Shown here: piece after piece, positions 33,808 through 42,256 of the stretch | How positions within the stretch are numbered: the first letter of the stretch is position 1 | Layout: every line of letters begins with the position of its first letter | Notes under the pieces: model-generated | The model's input: only the letters and a program-made list of their open reading frames with translations | What the model was told of the DNA's origin: nothing | Database searches by the model: none | Translations under genes and position numbers: made by a program | Assembly: GCF_000024105.1 (NCBI RefSeq) | Contig: NC_013171.1 | Span: 926,501 to 990,500 of the forward strand | Source of the DNA: Anaerococcus prevotii DSM 20548 | Lineage (GTDB): Bacteria; Bacillota; Clostridia; Tissierellales; Peptoniphilaceae | DNA: 64,000 nucleotides | Direction of reading: 5' to 3'

Positions 33808-34543
33808 TAATAAGCTATTAGCAGAAGTTAATGGCAAAAAAATATATACAAGCGATGTTTATCAATTGATGAATAGCATTGAGGATAGGGAAAGATTTAA
33901 TAGCGAAGAGGGTATTAAAATCCTAGCTGATGAGATGATAAATCAAGAAATCTTGCTAAAAGATGCATATGATGAGGGCCTTGACCAAGATGAGGAATTT
34001 GTTAAAGAGCTAGATTTAGTTAAGACAAATATGCTCAAGAACTACGCTATGCATAAAATATTTGAAGAAGTAAATATAAATGATGATGAGATTAAAAAAT
34101 ATTATGAAGAAAACAAGGAAACCATCAATCCACCAATTCTTTATGAAGCATCACATATTTTAGTAAAAGATCTAGAAACAGCCGAAAAAGTGAGGGGAGA
34201 AATAGAAAAAGGATTATCCTTTGAAGATGCAGCTAAAAAATATTCTATAGATCCTTCAAAAGAAAATGGCGGTTCATTAGGTAAATTTCCGAAAGGTGTT
34301 ATGGTTAAAGAATTCCAAGAAGGACTTGATGCTATTGAAGTAGGAGAAATTTCAGCACCAGTTAAGTCTCAATTTGGATATCACCTTATAAAGCTAACAA
34401 ATAAAGAAAATGTTGAAACTCCAAAGTTCGAAGAGATTAAAAGTCAAGTAGGCCAAAGGCTTATAATGGCCAAAAGACAAGAAGCATACTTAGAAAAGCT
34501 TGGAAAAATAAAAAAGGATGTAGAAGTTAAGAAGTACTACTAG
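33794..34543 (+). CDS. Parvulin-type peptidyl-prolyl isomerase
   Basis: The 249-aa protein has a SurA/PrsA-like N-terminal helical domain (AEVNGKKIYTSDV, then EMINQEILLKDAYDEG) and a parvulin domain (~115-215) with EASHILVKD, AAKKYSIDPSKENGGSLGKF and SQFGYHLIKL. It has no signal peptide or lipobox, so unlike PrsA it works in the cytoplasm as a foldase or chaperone. AAGGAGG (33781-33787) lies within the end of cvfB, and the genes overlap. Confidence 0.88.
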   Translation: MTEDNNKLLAEVNGKKIYTSDVYQLMNSIEDRERFNSEEGIKILADEMINQEILLKDAYDEGLDQDEEFVKELDLVKTNMLKNYAMHKIFEEVNINDDEIKKYYEENKETINPPILYEASHILVKDLETAEKVRGEIEKGLSFEDAAKKYSIDPSKENGGSLGKFPKGVMVKEFQEGLDAIEVGEISAPVKSQFGYHLIKLTNKENVETPKFEEIKSQVGQRLIMAKRQEAYLEKLGKIKKDVEVKKYY

Positions 34544-34551
34544 GAATAATT

Positions 34552-35925
34552 ATGGATTATAAAAATATTTACAATAATCTCGATAATTATATAAAATCTA
34601 TAGATAGGATGAATGTAGACAGTTTTTCAATTGAATCAATTGAAGATTTTATCCTATCTAAAGCTGAAGCAAAAAAACTAGATATTATAAGTTTTGGCAG
34701 TTCTCGCTATATTAAAAATACAGGCTTAGCTAAAATAATTCTCCATCTTAATTTGGATGATGCTAAGGATAAGATCCAAGTTCATATTGATGATAGTGAA
34801 GATTCTAAGATTATTAAGTCAAAAGTGAATGTAAATTGCTTGATGAGTGCATTTATTATTAACTATATGATTGAATATTGCGACTGTAATTTCGATATCT
34901 TACTTACAAAGAATAATATCCACTTAAAAGATGCGGGATATGATAAATTAAGAGAAATGATTAGGACAGATAAGGTAGTCAATCTTAATCTTTTGCAAAG
35001 CGATTGTATAGCGGATGAATTTTCAGCCTTGAAGCTATTTTTAAACCAAGTTAAAGTTGAAAGGTTTACTCCTGACTATGAGTATCAAACATACAGGCTG
35101 GAGCTATCTGACCTAAGTGGAGGACATGCGGGAGAAGAGGTCGATAAGGTAAAGCTTAATTCAATTAAGTTAATGATAGGGATTATCAGAAAAATTAGGG
35201 CAAAGGTTGATATAGATATTGTATCATTGACTGGTGGCTTTAGATATGACTATATACCTAGACAAGCTCAAGTTGACTTTATTGTAAATAAGGACTTTGA
35301 GGCTGAGCTGGTTAATATATTTGAGATAGTAAAAAATGAAATTATAGAAAAAAATCTTAAGTATGAACCTGAAATGAAGCTATCTATAAAAAAAATCGAG
35401 AGCAAAAAGCATCTTCCTATAAGTGGTGAGTCTTTTAATCACTTAGCTTCTTTCATAGAACTAATTCCTACAGGTAGCTACTTTGTAAACTCAGTTGATG
35501 AACAAACCATAAGTTCTTGTTCTCTAGCAACAGCAAGGAGTCTCAAAAATTACATTAACATGATTTTAGTATTGAGATCACTATCTGAAGAAAGCATGAG
35601 AAACATGGAAGATAAGATTAAACTTGCATCTACAATATCATCATCAACTCTTACCGAAAGATTCAACATAGATAAATGGAAAAATACAGATGATGAGTTG
35701 ACTGAAGTATTTAAGAAGTCATATATGAAGCTAGAAGGAGAGGAATTAAAGGCTATAAAGACACAATTTTCTCTTGACAGCAGTATTATATTTAATAACT
35801 TAAATGTGAAAATCATATCAATTGGGGTAAAATATAAACAAGGTGATGGTATCTATTATTCAAGTTTAGATGACCTTTCTAAGCTCATTTCTTTACTTGA
35901 GACGGTACTAAGCGAAATTAATTAA
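34552..35925 (+). CDS. M20/PepD-like protein without metal ligands (probable pseudopeptidase)
   Basis: The 457-aa product aligns by eye with aminoacyl-histidine dipeptidase PepD. The strongest part is the dimerisation domain, RLELSDLSGGHAGEEV (~182-197) and LTGGFRYDYIPRQA (~226-239). The di-zinc site is gone: HLD reads HLN (65-67), the GADNG bridge Asp is V94, the catalytic TEE is KNN (120-122), the DSEE Asp is Asn (~146), and the late His-Ala-Gly motif is absent. The frame is intact and in an operon, so it is not decaying. It may bind peptides or partner an active M20 enzyme. Confidence 0.72.
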   Translation: MDYKNIYNNLDNYIKSIDRMNVDSFSIESIEDFILSKAEAKKLDIISFGSSRYIKNTGLAKIILHLNLDDAKDKIQVHIDDSEDSKIIKSKVNVNCLMSAFIINYMIEYCDCNFDILLTKNNIHLKDAGYDKLREMIRTDKVVNLNLLQSDCIADEFSALKLFLNQVKVERFTPDYEYQTYRLELSDLSGGHAGEEVDKVKLNSIKLMIGIIRKIRAKVDIDIVSLTGGFRYDYIPRQAQVDFIVNKDFEAELVNIFEIVKNEIIEKNLKYEPEMKLSIKKIESKKHLPISGESFNHLASFIELIPTGSYFVNSVDEQTISSCSLATARSLKNYINMILVLRSLSEESMRNMEDKIKLASTISSSTLTERFNIDKWKNTDDELTEVFKKSYMKLEGEELKAIKTQFSLDSSIIFNNLNVKIISIGVKYKQGDGIYYSSLDDLSKLISLLETVLSEIN

Positions 35926-35936
35926 TAGGAGGGACT

Positions 35937-36293
35937 ATGACAGAAAAACTTAATCTACATGGTCACGAAGTAGAATTTGGAAAGAATAAAGGTAAAGCCA
36001 TAATAGAGATTGGTTTTGACGAAAATACTGACCAATGTTATCTAATTGATATATTCACTGTTGATAAAACAGATTATGTCGCTTTATTATCAAGTGATAG
36101 CTCGCAAATTTATTTATTCTACTATAACGATTCCTTCGATAATGATGAAATAAATTTAGAAATAATTGAAGATGAAGATGAAATGGATGAAGTTTTCCAT
36201 TTATTCACCCATTATTGGGATGAAGAAGCTTTAGATAATCTAGTAGATGATTATGAAAGTGATATGGATGATAATGATGTGATAGATGAATAA
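35937..36293 (+). CDS. DUF1292-family acidic protein
   Basis: The 118-aa protein has the DUF1292 pattern: a strand DYVALLSS, IYLFYYNDS, then IEDEDEMDEVFHLF (~78-91), followed by a very acidic tail (ESDMDDNDVIDE). Function of the family is unknown; it is widespread in Firmicutes, often near housekeeping genes. GGAGG precedes the ATG, and it overlaps the radical SAM gene by 8 nt. Confidence 0.78.
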   Translation: MTEKLNLHGHEVEFGKNKGKAIIEIGFDENTDQCYLIDIFTVDKTDYVALLSSDSSQIYLFYYNDSFDNDEINLEIIEDEDEMDEVFHLFTHYWDEEALDNLVDDYESDMDDNDVIDE

Positions 36294-37233
36294 TAACCCA
36301 TATTATTCAGTAAGTAAGTATTATAAGGATACTTACGGAGAAAAAGTCTATAAACTTCCTATCAAACTATCCTTAACTTGTCCCAATAGAGATGGAGCTT
36401 GTGGAGTAGGCGGATGTATATTTTGTTCGGAATCAGGTGGTTCTTTTGAAAATCTACCAAGTTTCCTTACAGTTGATCAGCAGCTGGAAAAAAACAAAGG
36501 TTATATAGGTAGGAGATATAAAGCTAAAAAGTTTATAGCCTATTTTCAAAACTTCTCTAATACCTACATGAGTCTCAGAGATTTTAAAGAAGTAATCAGT
36601 GCATGTAATAAAGACTATATCGTTGCAATTTCAATATCCACTAGAAGTGATTGTGTAAGCAGAGATAAGCTTGTATTTTTAGAAGAATTTAGTCGAGAAA
36701 CTGGAATAGATATAACATTTGAATTGGGTCTTCAAACAGCCAATTATAGAAGTCTAGATATCTTAAATAGGGGAGAGTCCCTGGCAGATTATATTTTGGC
36801 AGTACAGATGATAAATGAATATAAGTTTAGAGTTTGTACCCATCTAATCTTATCCCTACCCTGGGATGATTTAAGAGACGTAGTAGAAACAGCAAGAATT
36901 GTCAATGTGTTAGGTGTAAAAGAGATAAAAATTCATTCCTTGTTTATTGTTAAAAATACAAAACTTGCCAAAATGTATGAAGAAAATAAAATACAGATGA
37001 TTAGCAAGGAAGAGTATGAAAACAATGTTATTGAATTTCTAAGATATATCGATAAAGATGTCGCGGTGGCAAGAATTGTTGGAAGAGCTCCAGAAGAAGA
37101 AACGATATTTTGCAATTGGGATACTTCTTGGTGGAAAATTAGGGATGAGATAATACAAACTATGAACGACAAAGGAATAGTTCAAGGCGATAAAAGCAAA
37201 AAAATAATTTTTGATAAAATAAAGGAGGATTAA
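36286..37233 (+). CDS. YhcC-like radical SAM protein (TIGR01212 family)
   Basis: The 315-aa enzyme has cysteines C32, C39, C44 and C47 in LTCPNRDGACGVGGCIFC, the family's extended cluster motif (C32, C44 and C47 bind the 4Fe-4S cluster). AYFQNFSNTYMS (~84-95), ELGLQTAN (~146-153) and the SLPWDD segment (~187-192) fit the SAM barrel. Substrate is not established. It overlaps the DUF1292 gene, and the P-loop gene begins 1 nt after it. Confidence 0.88.
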   Translation: MNNNPYYSVSKYYKDTYGEKVYKLPIKLSLTCPNRDGACGVGGCIFCSESGGSFENLPSFLTVDQQLEKNKGYIGRRYKAKKFIAYFQNFSNTYMSLRDFKEVISACNKDYIVAISISTRSDCVSRDKLVFLEEFSRETGIDITFELGLQTANYRSLDILNRGESLADYILAVQMINEYKFRVCTHLILSLPWDDLRDVVETARIVNVLGVKEIKIHSLFIVKNTKLAKMYEENKIQMISKEEYENNVIEFLRYIDKDVAVARIVGRAPEEETIFCNWDTSWWKIRDEIIQTMNDKGIVQGDKSKKIIFDKIKED

Positions 37234-37234
37234 T

Positions 37235-37663
37235 ATGATTAATTTAGTTTTGGGTGAACAAGGTGTTGGTAAAACAAAATACTTGGTTGAGGAAGCAAAC
37301 AAAGAGAAAGAAAAAGGAAATAACAATATAGTATTTGTTGACACTGATGATAGCCAAATCAACACATTAGATCACAAAGTAAGACTAATCAATGCAAAAA
37401 GCTACAAGATTTGTAACATTGATGGGCTTCTAGGATTTGTAGGAGGAATTCTTGCACGTGACTACGATATTGGAAAGATTTATCTAGATGGGATTTATGA
37501 TATAATTGACATTAATAAAGATAATATTGAAGAACTTAGTCAAAGACTTAAAGATTTATCTGAGTATTCAAAATCTGACATATACCTAGGATTAGATTGG
37601 ACAAAAGAAGACGTTCCTAGCTCTCTAGATGCAGAAGTTATTGAATTAAAACTAGAAGATTAG
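37235..37663 (+). CDS. Small P-loop protein, unknown function
   Basis: The 142-aa protein starts with a Walker A motif GEQGVGKT (7-14) and an early strand IVFVDTDD, with a possible Walker B strand IYLDGIYD (~83-90). It is too short for a full ATPase domain, so it may be a small nucleotide-binding or regulatory protein. GGAGG lies upstream of ATG. A terminator follows 5 nt after the stop. Confidence 0.6.
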   Translation: MINLVLGEQGVGKTKYLVEEANKEKEKGNNNIVFVDTDDSQINTLDHKVRLINAKSYKICNIDGLLGFVGGILARDYDIGKIYLDGIYDIIDINKDNIEELSQRLKDLSEYSKSDIYLGLDWTKEDVPSSLDAEVIELKLED

Positions 37664-37668
37664 TTATG

Positions 37669-37693
37669 ACCGTCTCTAAGGAGACGGTTTTTT
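37669..37693 (+). terminator. Hairpin terminator immediately before next gene
   Basis: Perfect ACCGTCTC/GAGACGGT stem with TAAG loop and T6. The only AAGGAG for the next gene lies in the loop and stem (37678-37683). Confidence 0.8.
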
Positions 37694-37696
37694 ATT

Positions 37697-38242
37697 ATGA
37701 ATATAGAAGAAAAAAAACTGAAAATTTTTGAGGATTGGAGAAAGGAATCAATTGATTTATTAGATAATGCTAAGATTAATAAGGATGAGTTTTTAGATTT
37801 GAATTATAATTTTTTAAAAAAACTAGAACTCAAGCCTTTTTCTCAAATCACTAACACTAAAGAGGCTATTTACAATTACCAATACTATAATGTTATGGCC
37901 AAGAAATCTAATTTTGATGCAAAAACTTACCAGAATTTGAAGAAGAAAAAAAGAATATACAATAAGCTTATAAATGATAGGGAGAATTACTACTATCTTA
38001 AAGATATTGCAACTCAAAGATTATTAGAAATGATTGATTATAAAAATTTGGAATGCTATTACATAAGTCTAAAGTCTAAAAGACTTAAAGGCTTGATATT
38101 TGAAATTCATATTCTAGATAGAGAAAAGCTTATATTGCATTCGAAAAATAAGAAAATACTGGATAAGTTAAAACAAAAGGGTGTATTTAGTGAAATTGCA
38201 AGAGAATCATTAATTGATTCTTATGTGAATAAATCATATTAA
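37697..38242 (+). CDS. Unrecognised helical, basic protein
   Basis: The 181-aa product is rich in Lys, Asn and Tyr, largely helical in its first 110 residues (ELKPFSQITNTKEAIYNYQYYNVMA), with a short beta part (LKSKRLKGLIFEIHILDREKLI). I recognise no family and no catalytic motif. The start lies 4 nt after the T-run of the terminator hairpin, and the best Shine-Dalgarno is sequestered in that hairpin. It overlaps nothing and is followed 1 nt later by an rluA-type gene. Confidence 0.65.
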   Translation: MNIEEKKLKIFEDWRKESIDLLDNAKINKDEFLDLNYNFLKKLELKPFSQITNTKEAIYNYQYYNVMAKKSNFDAKTYQNLKKKKRIYNKLINDRENYYYLKDIATQRLLEMIDYKNLECYYISLKSKRLKGLIFEIHILDREKLILHSKNKKILDKLKQKGVFSEIARESLIDSYVNKSY

Positions 38243-38243
38243 T

Positions 38244-39200
38244 ATGAAAGAAGTTAGAATAAGTGAGAATGACGGAAATCAGAGATTTGATAGGTTTTTG
38301 AGGAAGTATTTCGAAAATGCTCCTCTGTCAGTTATTCAAAAAAATATTAGAAAGAAAAATTTTAAAATCAATGATAAGAGAGCAAAAAAAGATGATTTTG
38401 TATATCCTAATGACATAGTTAAGATGTATATAAAAGATGAGGATTATGATAAATGGATTACAAAAATCGACTATAAACCTAGTGATTTCGATCTTGATAT
38501 AGTCTATGAGGATAATAATATAATAATTATGGACAAAAAGTCAGGTCTCTTAACTCATAGCTCTTCTAAAAAAGATTATGGCAATAATCTAGTAGATAAT
38601 ATGCTACATTATTTGTATAAGACTAAATCTTTTGACATGTCAGATAGAACTTTCAAGCCAGCTGTAGTTAATAGACTAGATAGAAATACAGCAGGCCTTG
38701 TTATAGGAGCAAAAAATGCTGAGAGCCTTAGGAGTCTGAACAAGGCAATTAGGGAAAATAAGATTGATAAGTTTTATCTAACAATTGTAAAAGGTTATGT
38801 GGAAAAGGAATTTTCAATAGATACTCATATAAGTAAAAACGATAATCGTAATCGTGTCAGTAAATCGAGGAATGGAAAGAGAATTAAAACTAATTTTAAG
38901 CCGTTAGAAACAAATAAAAAGTTTAGTTTACTTGAGTGTGAATTAATTACTGGCAAAACTCACCAGATAAGATTTTCGTTAAAAGAAAATTCCACACCTA
39001 TAATTGGTGATAGAAAATATGGCGATAGAAATACAAATCAGAAGCTAAGAAAATTTGGAATAAATAATCAAATTCTTTTGGCCTATAAGATTAGATTTTC
39101 AAACATAGAAGGATTGGAATATTTGGAAGGTAAAGAATTCTATTCTGAAAGAAAAGAATCTATTTTAAAATTAAAGGATAAAATATTTAAGGAGTTATAA
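38244..39200 (+). CDS. RluA-family pseudouridine synthase with S4 domain (second copy)
   Basis: The 318-aa protein has an S4 domain (~14-60, RFDRFLRKYFENAPLSVIQ) and a synthase domain with VNRLDRNTAGLVIGAKN containing catalytic D146. LITGKTHQIRFSL is the second conserved motif. It likely modifies 23S rRNA (RluC/D-like). It differs from the copy at 25648 in length and S4 form. The stop overlaps the glucokinase start (TAATG). Confidence 0.88.
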   Translation: MKEVRISENDGNQRFDRFLRKYFENAPLSVIQKNIRKKNFKINDKRAKKDDFVYPNDIVKMYIKDEDYDKWITKIDYKPSDFDLDIVYEDNNIIIMDKKSGLLTHSSSKKDYGNNLVDNMLHYLYKTKSFDMSDRTFKPAVVNRLDRNTAGLVIGAKNAESLRSLNKAIRENKIDKFYLTIVKGYVEKEFSIDTHISKNDNRNRVSKSRNGKRIKTNFKPLETNKKFSLLECELITGKTHQIRFSLKENSTPIIGDRKYGDRNTNQKLRKFGINNQILLAYKIRFSNIEGLEYLEGKEFYSERKESILKLKDKIFKEL

Positions 39201-40102
39201 TGGGAAAAGTAATAGGAATTGATATCGGTGGAACTAAAATTAATGCATGTTTAATTGATGATAAGGGCGAAATATTAGAAAGAAAAGAAGTTCCTACCAA
39301 TGCTAATAGGGGTAGGGAAGTAGTTTTAGAAAATATAAAAAGTGCTATTTATGACTTATCATATAAAGAGGCTATTGCTGTTGGTATTGGTACTCCAGGC
39401 TTTATTGATTCAGAGAATGGGATTGTAACTTTTGCAGGAAATATTAAGGGATGGACAGGACTTAACTTAAAAGAAGCAGTTGAAGAATTCGTTGACGTTC
39501 CTGTCTTCGTTGAAAATGACGCTAATATTGCATTAATAGCAGAAAAATGGATAGGAGCATGTAAGGATTACGATAATGTCGTTATGATTACCCTAGGAAC
39601 AGGACTTGGCGGTGCTATTTATACGAAAGAAGCTGGCCTACTATCAGGATCACATTTCCAAGGAGCTGAACTTGGTCATATGATTCTACATGCTGGAGGA
39701 GATCCTTGTACTTGTGGACAAAAGGGATGTGCCGAAAGCTACTGTGCTGGAACTGCACTAACTAAAGGCTACAAAAAGCTTACAGGTAAAGAATTGAGTG
39801 GTCAAGCAATCTTTGATTTAGTAGAAACTGATAATGATGCAAGGAAAGTCTTGGAAGACTACCAATCTGACCTAGGGTATCTTTTGACATCACTTAGAAA
39901 TATTTTTGATCCTGATGTAATTGTTGTTGGTGGAGGCGTAATCCATGCTAAGGACGTTTTCTGGGACGGCATGGTATCAAAATATCAAGAATACTGCAAT
40001 AAACCTAGTGAAGTCGACATTATTCCTGCCAAATTTTTAAATAACGCTGGAGTAATTGGTGCAGCTAAGATTGCCTTTGAAAGAGTAAATCATGGAAAAT
40101 AA
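39200..40102 (+). CDS. glcK: ROK-family glucokinase
   Basis: The 300-aa kinase makes glucose-6-phosphate. ATP site DIGGTKI (8-14), catalytic Asp107 in ENDAN, LGTGLGGA (~132-139), zinc-site H160 with C170, C172 and C177 in CTCGQKGC and the second phosphate motif VVVGGGV are present. Without a helix-turn-helix it is an enzyme rather than a ROK repressor. It feeds the phosphoglucomutase and glycogen operon. It overlaps the response-regulator gene by 11 nt, an unusual coupling. Confidence 0.92.
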   Translation: MGKVIGIDIGGTKINACLIDDKGEILERKEVPTNANRGREVVLENIKSAIYDLSYKEAIAVGIGTPGFIDSENGIVTFAGNIKGWTGLNLKEAVEEFVDVPVFVENDANIALIAEKWIGACKDYDNVVMITLGTGLGGAIYTKEAGLLSGSHFQGAELGHMILHAGGDPCTCGQKGCAESYCAGTALTKGYKKLTGKELSGQAIFDLVETDNDARKVLEDYQSDLGYLLTSLRNIFDPDVIVVGGGVIHAKDVFWDGMVSKYQEYCNKPSEVDIIPAKFLNNAGVIGAAKIAFERVNHGK

Positions 40103-40790
40103 GAAAATTTTAATAGTTGATGATGAAGATCCAATTAGACAGTTTATGAAGATAAATCTTGATTATCAAGGTTATCAAACAGTAGAAGCTGCTAGTGGTG
40201 AAGAAGCAATTAAAATTTTTGAAAAAGAAAAACCTGCACTTGCAATACTTGATATAATGCTTCCTGGAATGAGTGGATATGAAGTATGTGAAAAGATAAG
40301 GGATGAATCCCCTATGACAGGAATAATTATGGTTTCTGCTAAATCCCAAGATATAGATAAAATCTTGGGCCTAGAAAAGGGGGCTGATGATTATATAATA
40401 AAGCCTTTCAACCCACAGGAGTTAATTCTAAGAGTTAGATCGCTTATGAGAAGAGTTAACCTAAGTCAAGCTAGGCCAAAAGATGATAGTAAGGAAAATT
40501 TAACGGATGGACCATTTACTCTAGATATTTATGCCAAAAGCTTTTATAAAAATAATAAGGAAATAGATGTAACCCCAACGGAATTTACAATATTACAGAA
40601 TTTCATCAAAAATAAAGGCAAAGCCATGACTAGAGATGAGATAATGACTCAAACTTGGGGAGAAAATTATAGCAACGATACAAAAATTGTCGATGTAAAC
40701 ATCAGAAGAATAAGAGCTAAAATTGAGGATAATCCCGCAAAACCTGAATTTATTGAAACAGTCTGGGGTACAGGTTATAGATGGAAGTAA
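40092..40790 (+). CDS. OmpR-family response regulator
   Basis: The 232-aa protein has a receiver domain with acidic pocket D10-D11, phosphoacceptor D54, S82 and K104, and a C-terminal winged helix (~130-232; TPTEFTILQNFI, DTKIVDVNIRRIRAKIED, TVWGTGYRWK). It is partner of the kinase that starts 10 nt before its stop. The target genes are unknown; the downstream lipoprotein is a candidate. Confidence 0.94.
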   Translation: MENKKILIVDDEDPIRQFMKINLDYQGYQTVEAASGEEAIKIFEKEKPALAILDIMLPGMSGYEVCEKIRDESPMTGIIMVSAKSQDIDKILGLEKGADDYIIKPFNPQELILRVRSLMRRVNLSQARPKDDSKENLTDGPFTLDIYAKSFYKNNKEIDVTPTEFTILQNFIKNKGKAMTRDEIMTQTWGENYSNDTKIVDVNIRRIRAKIEDNPAKPEFIETVWGTGYRWK

Positions 40791-42256
40791 TTAGAAACGA
40801 TGAGTTTATAGATAAAGAAATAAAATCATATAACAATAAAAGCCCAAACGATAGTATTAAATTTAATGTTATAAAGATAGTAATGTTTTTTGTAATTACA
40901 GTAGTAATTGGATTTGAGATATTTGCCTATAATAGTATAAGATCATACTACGAATCAGCACTTACTGATTCCATGAAAAATCAGGCGAGGATTAATCAAT
41001 TGCAATTTAGTAATTATATGAACAGATACGACCTAAGTGATATTATTATTGGTGATAAGAATATATTCTACAGATCAAATGATACCCAAGTGCAAATACT
41101 TGACAATTCTGGAGTGGTTTTGTTCGACTCAATGGCTTCAGATTTGGTAGGCAATACATTAGAGAGTTCTGACGTTAAATCTGCTATAGAAGGCAAACAA
41201 GATTCTACAAAATCTAAGAGAGAATCTACTGGGGAGAGTTTACTCTCCCTATCTTATCCTCTAGTCTCAGCCAACCAGCAAGTAGGAATTATTAGATTAA
41301 CTTCTTCTATGGACAAGGTAGATAAAAGAATTAGTGATGATACTTTCTGGTATGTCATATTTGGTATAATCGTAAGTCTATTAGCCCTTGTTGTTTCTTT
41401 TTTCGCAGCATCAAGTTTTGTAAAGCCTATAAATGATTTGATTAAGGTTTCTGAGAAACTGGCTTCAGGAGATTATACAGCAAAGGCAAATATTAAAGGA
41501 AATAATGAGATAACAGAGCTTGCAAACACCTTAAACAGTCTAAGCGATAATATTATTCAACGAGAAGATATGAAAAACGACTTTATTTCATCAGTTTCTC
41601 ATGAACTTAGGACTCCACTAACATCTATTAAAGGATGGGCTATTACCCTACAGGCACCAGAAATGCAAAAAAATGAAGATATGATGGGCCAAGGACTTAA
41701 AATTATTGAAGATGAGGGGGACAGACTTTCTATGATGGTAGAAGATCTCTTGGACTTTTCTAGACTATCTTCGTCAAGTTTTAAGTATGATAAGGAAAAA
41801 CTAGATATAGTTGAACTTTCAAAGCAAATTCACACCCAGCTTTTCCCTAGGACGCAAAGTCAAAATATAGAGTTCAACTTTGTAACTATATATAAGGAAA
41901 TTCCAGTATTTGCTGATAAAAATAGGATGAAAGAAGTTTTGATTAATATAATTGACAATGCAATCAAGTTTACTTCTGAATCTGGTCAAATTGACCTGAT
42001 AATTGATCAAGAAGACGGAAATGTCCTTATTACAGTCAAGGATAATGGAGAAGGGATTAAAGAAGACGAGATAGCTTTTGTAGCAAGTAAATTTTATAAG
42101 GGCTCTTCTTCAAAATCGCAAACCGGTCTAGGCCTATCAATATGCGAAGAAATCGTTAAGGCTCACGGTGGAAAGCTTGTGATCAAAAGCCAATATGGTG
42201 TTGGAACATCAGTAACTGTACAGATACCGAGGTATGAAGATGAAGAAAATGTATAG
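40781..42256 (+). CDS. Membrane sensor histidine kinase
   Basis: The 491-aa kinase has membrane helices at ~30-50 and ~190-213, an extracellular sensor of ~140 aa (RSNDTQVQILDNSGVVLFDS, dCache/PAS-like), HAMP (~214-265), HisKA with H274 in SHELRTPL and a HATPase domain (NIIDNAIKF, VKDNGEGI, GLGLSICEE). There is no PAS domain between HAMP and HisKA, so it is not a canonical WalK. It overlaps the response regulator and the following lipoprotein gene. Confidence 0.93.
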   Translation: MEVIRNDEFIDKEIKSYNNKSPNDSIKFNVIKIVMFFVITVVIGFEIFAYNSIRSYYESALTDSMKNQARINQLQFSNYMNRYDLSDIIIGDKNIFYRSNDTQVQILDNSGVVLFDSMASDLVGNTLESSDVKSAIEGKQDSTKSKRESTGESLLSLSYPLVSANQQVGIIRLTSSMDKVDKRISDDTFWYVIFGIIVSLLALVVSFFAASSFVKPINDLIKVSEKLASGDYTAKANIKGNNEITELANTLNSLSDNIIQREDMKNDFISSVSHELRTPLTSIKGWAITLQAPEMQKNEDMMGQGLKIIEDEGDRLSMMVEDLLDFSRLSSSSFKYDKEKLDIVELSKQIHTQLFPRTQSQNIEFNFVTIYKEIPVFADKNRMKEVLINIIDNAIKFTSESGQIDLIIDQEDGNVLITVKDNGEGIKEDEIAFVASKFYKGSSSKSQTGLGLSICEEIVKAHGGKLVIKSQYGVGTSVTVQIPRYEDEENV

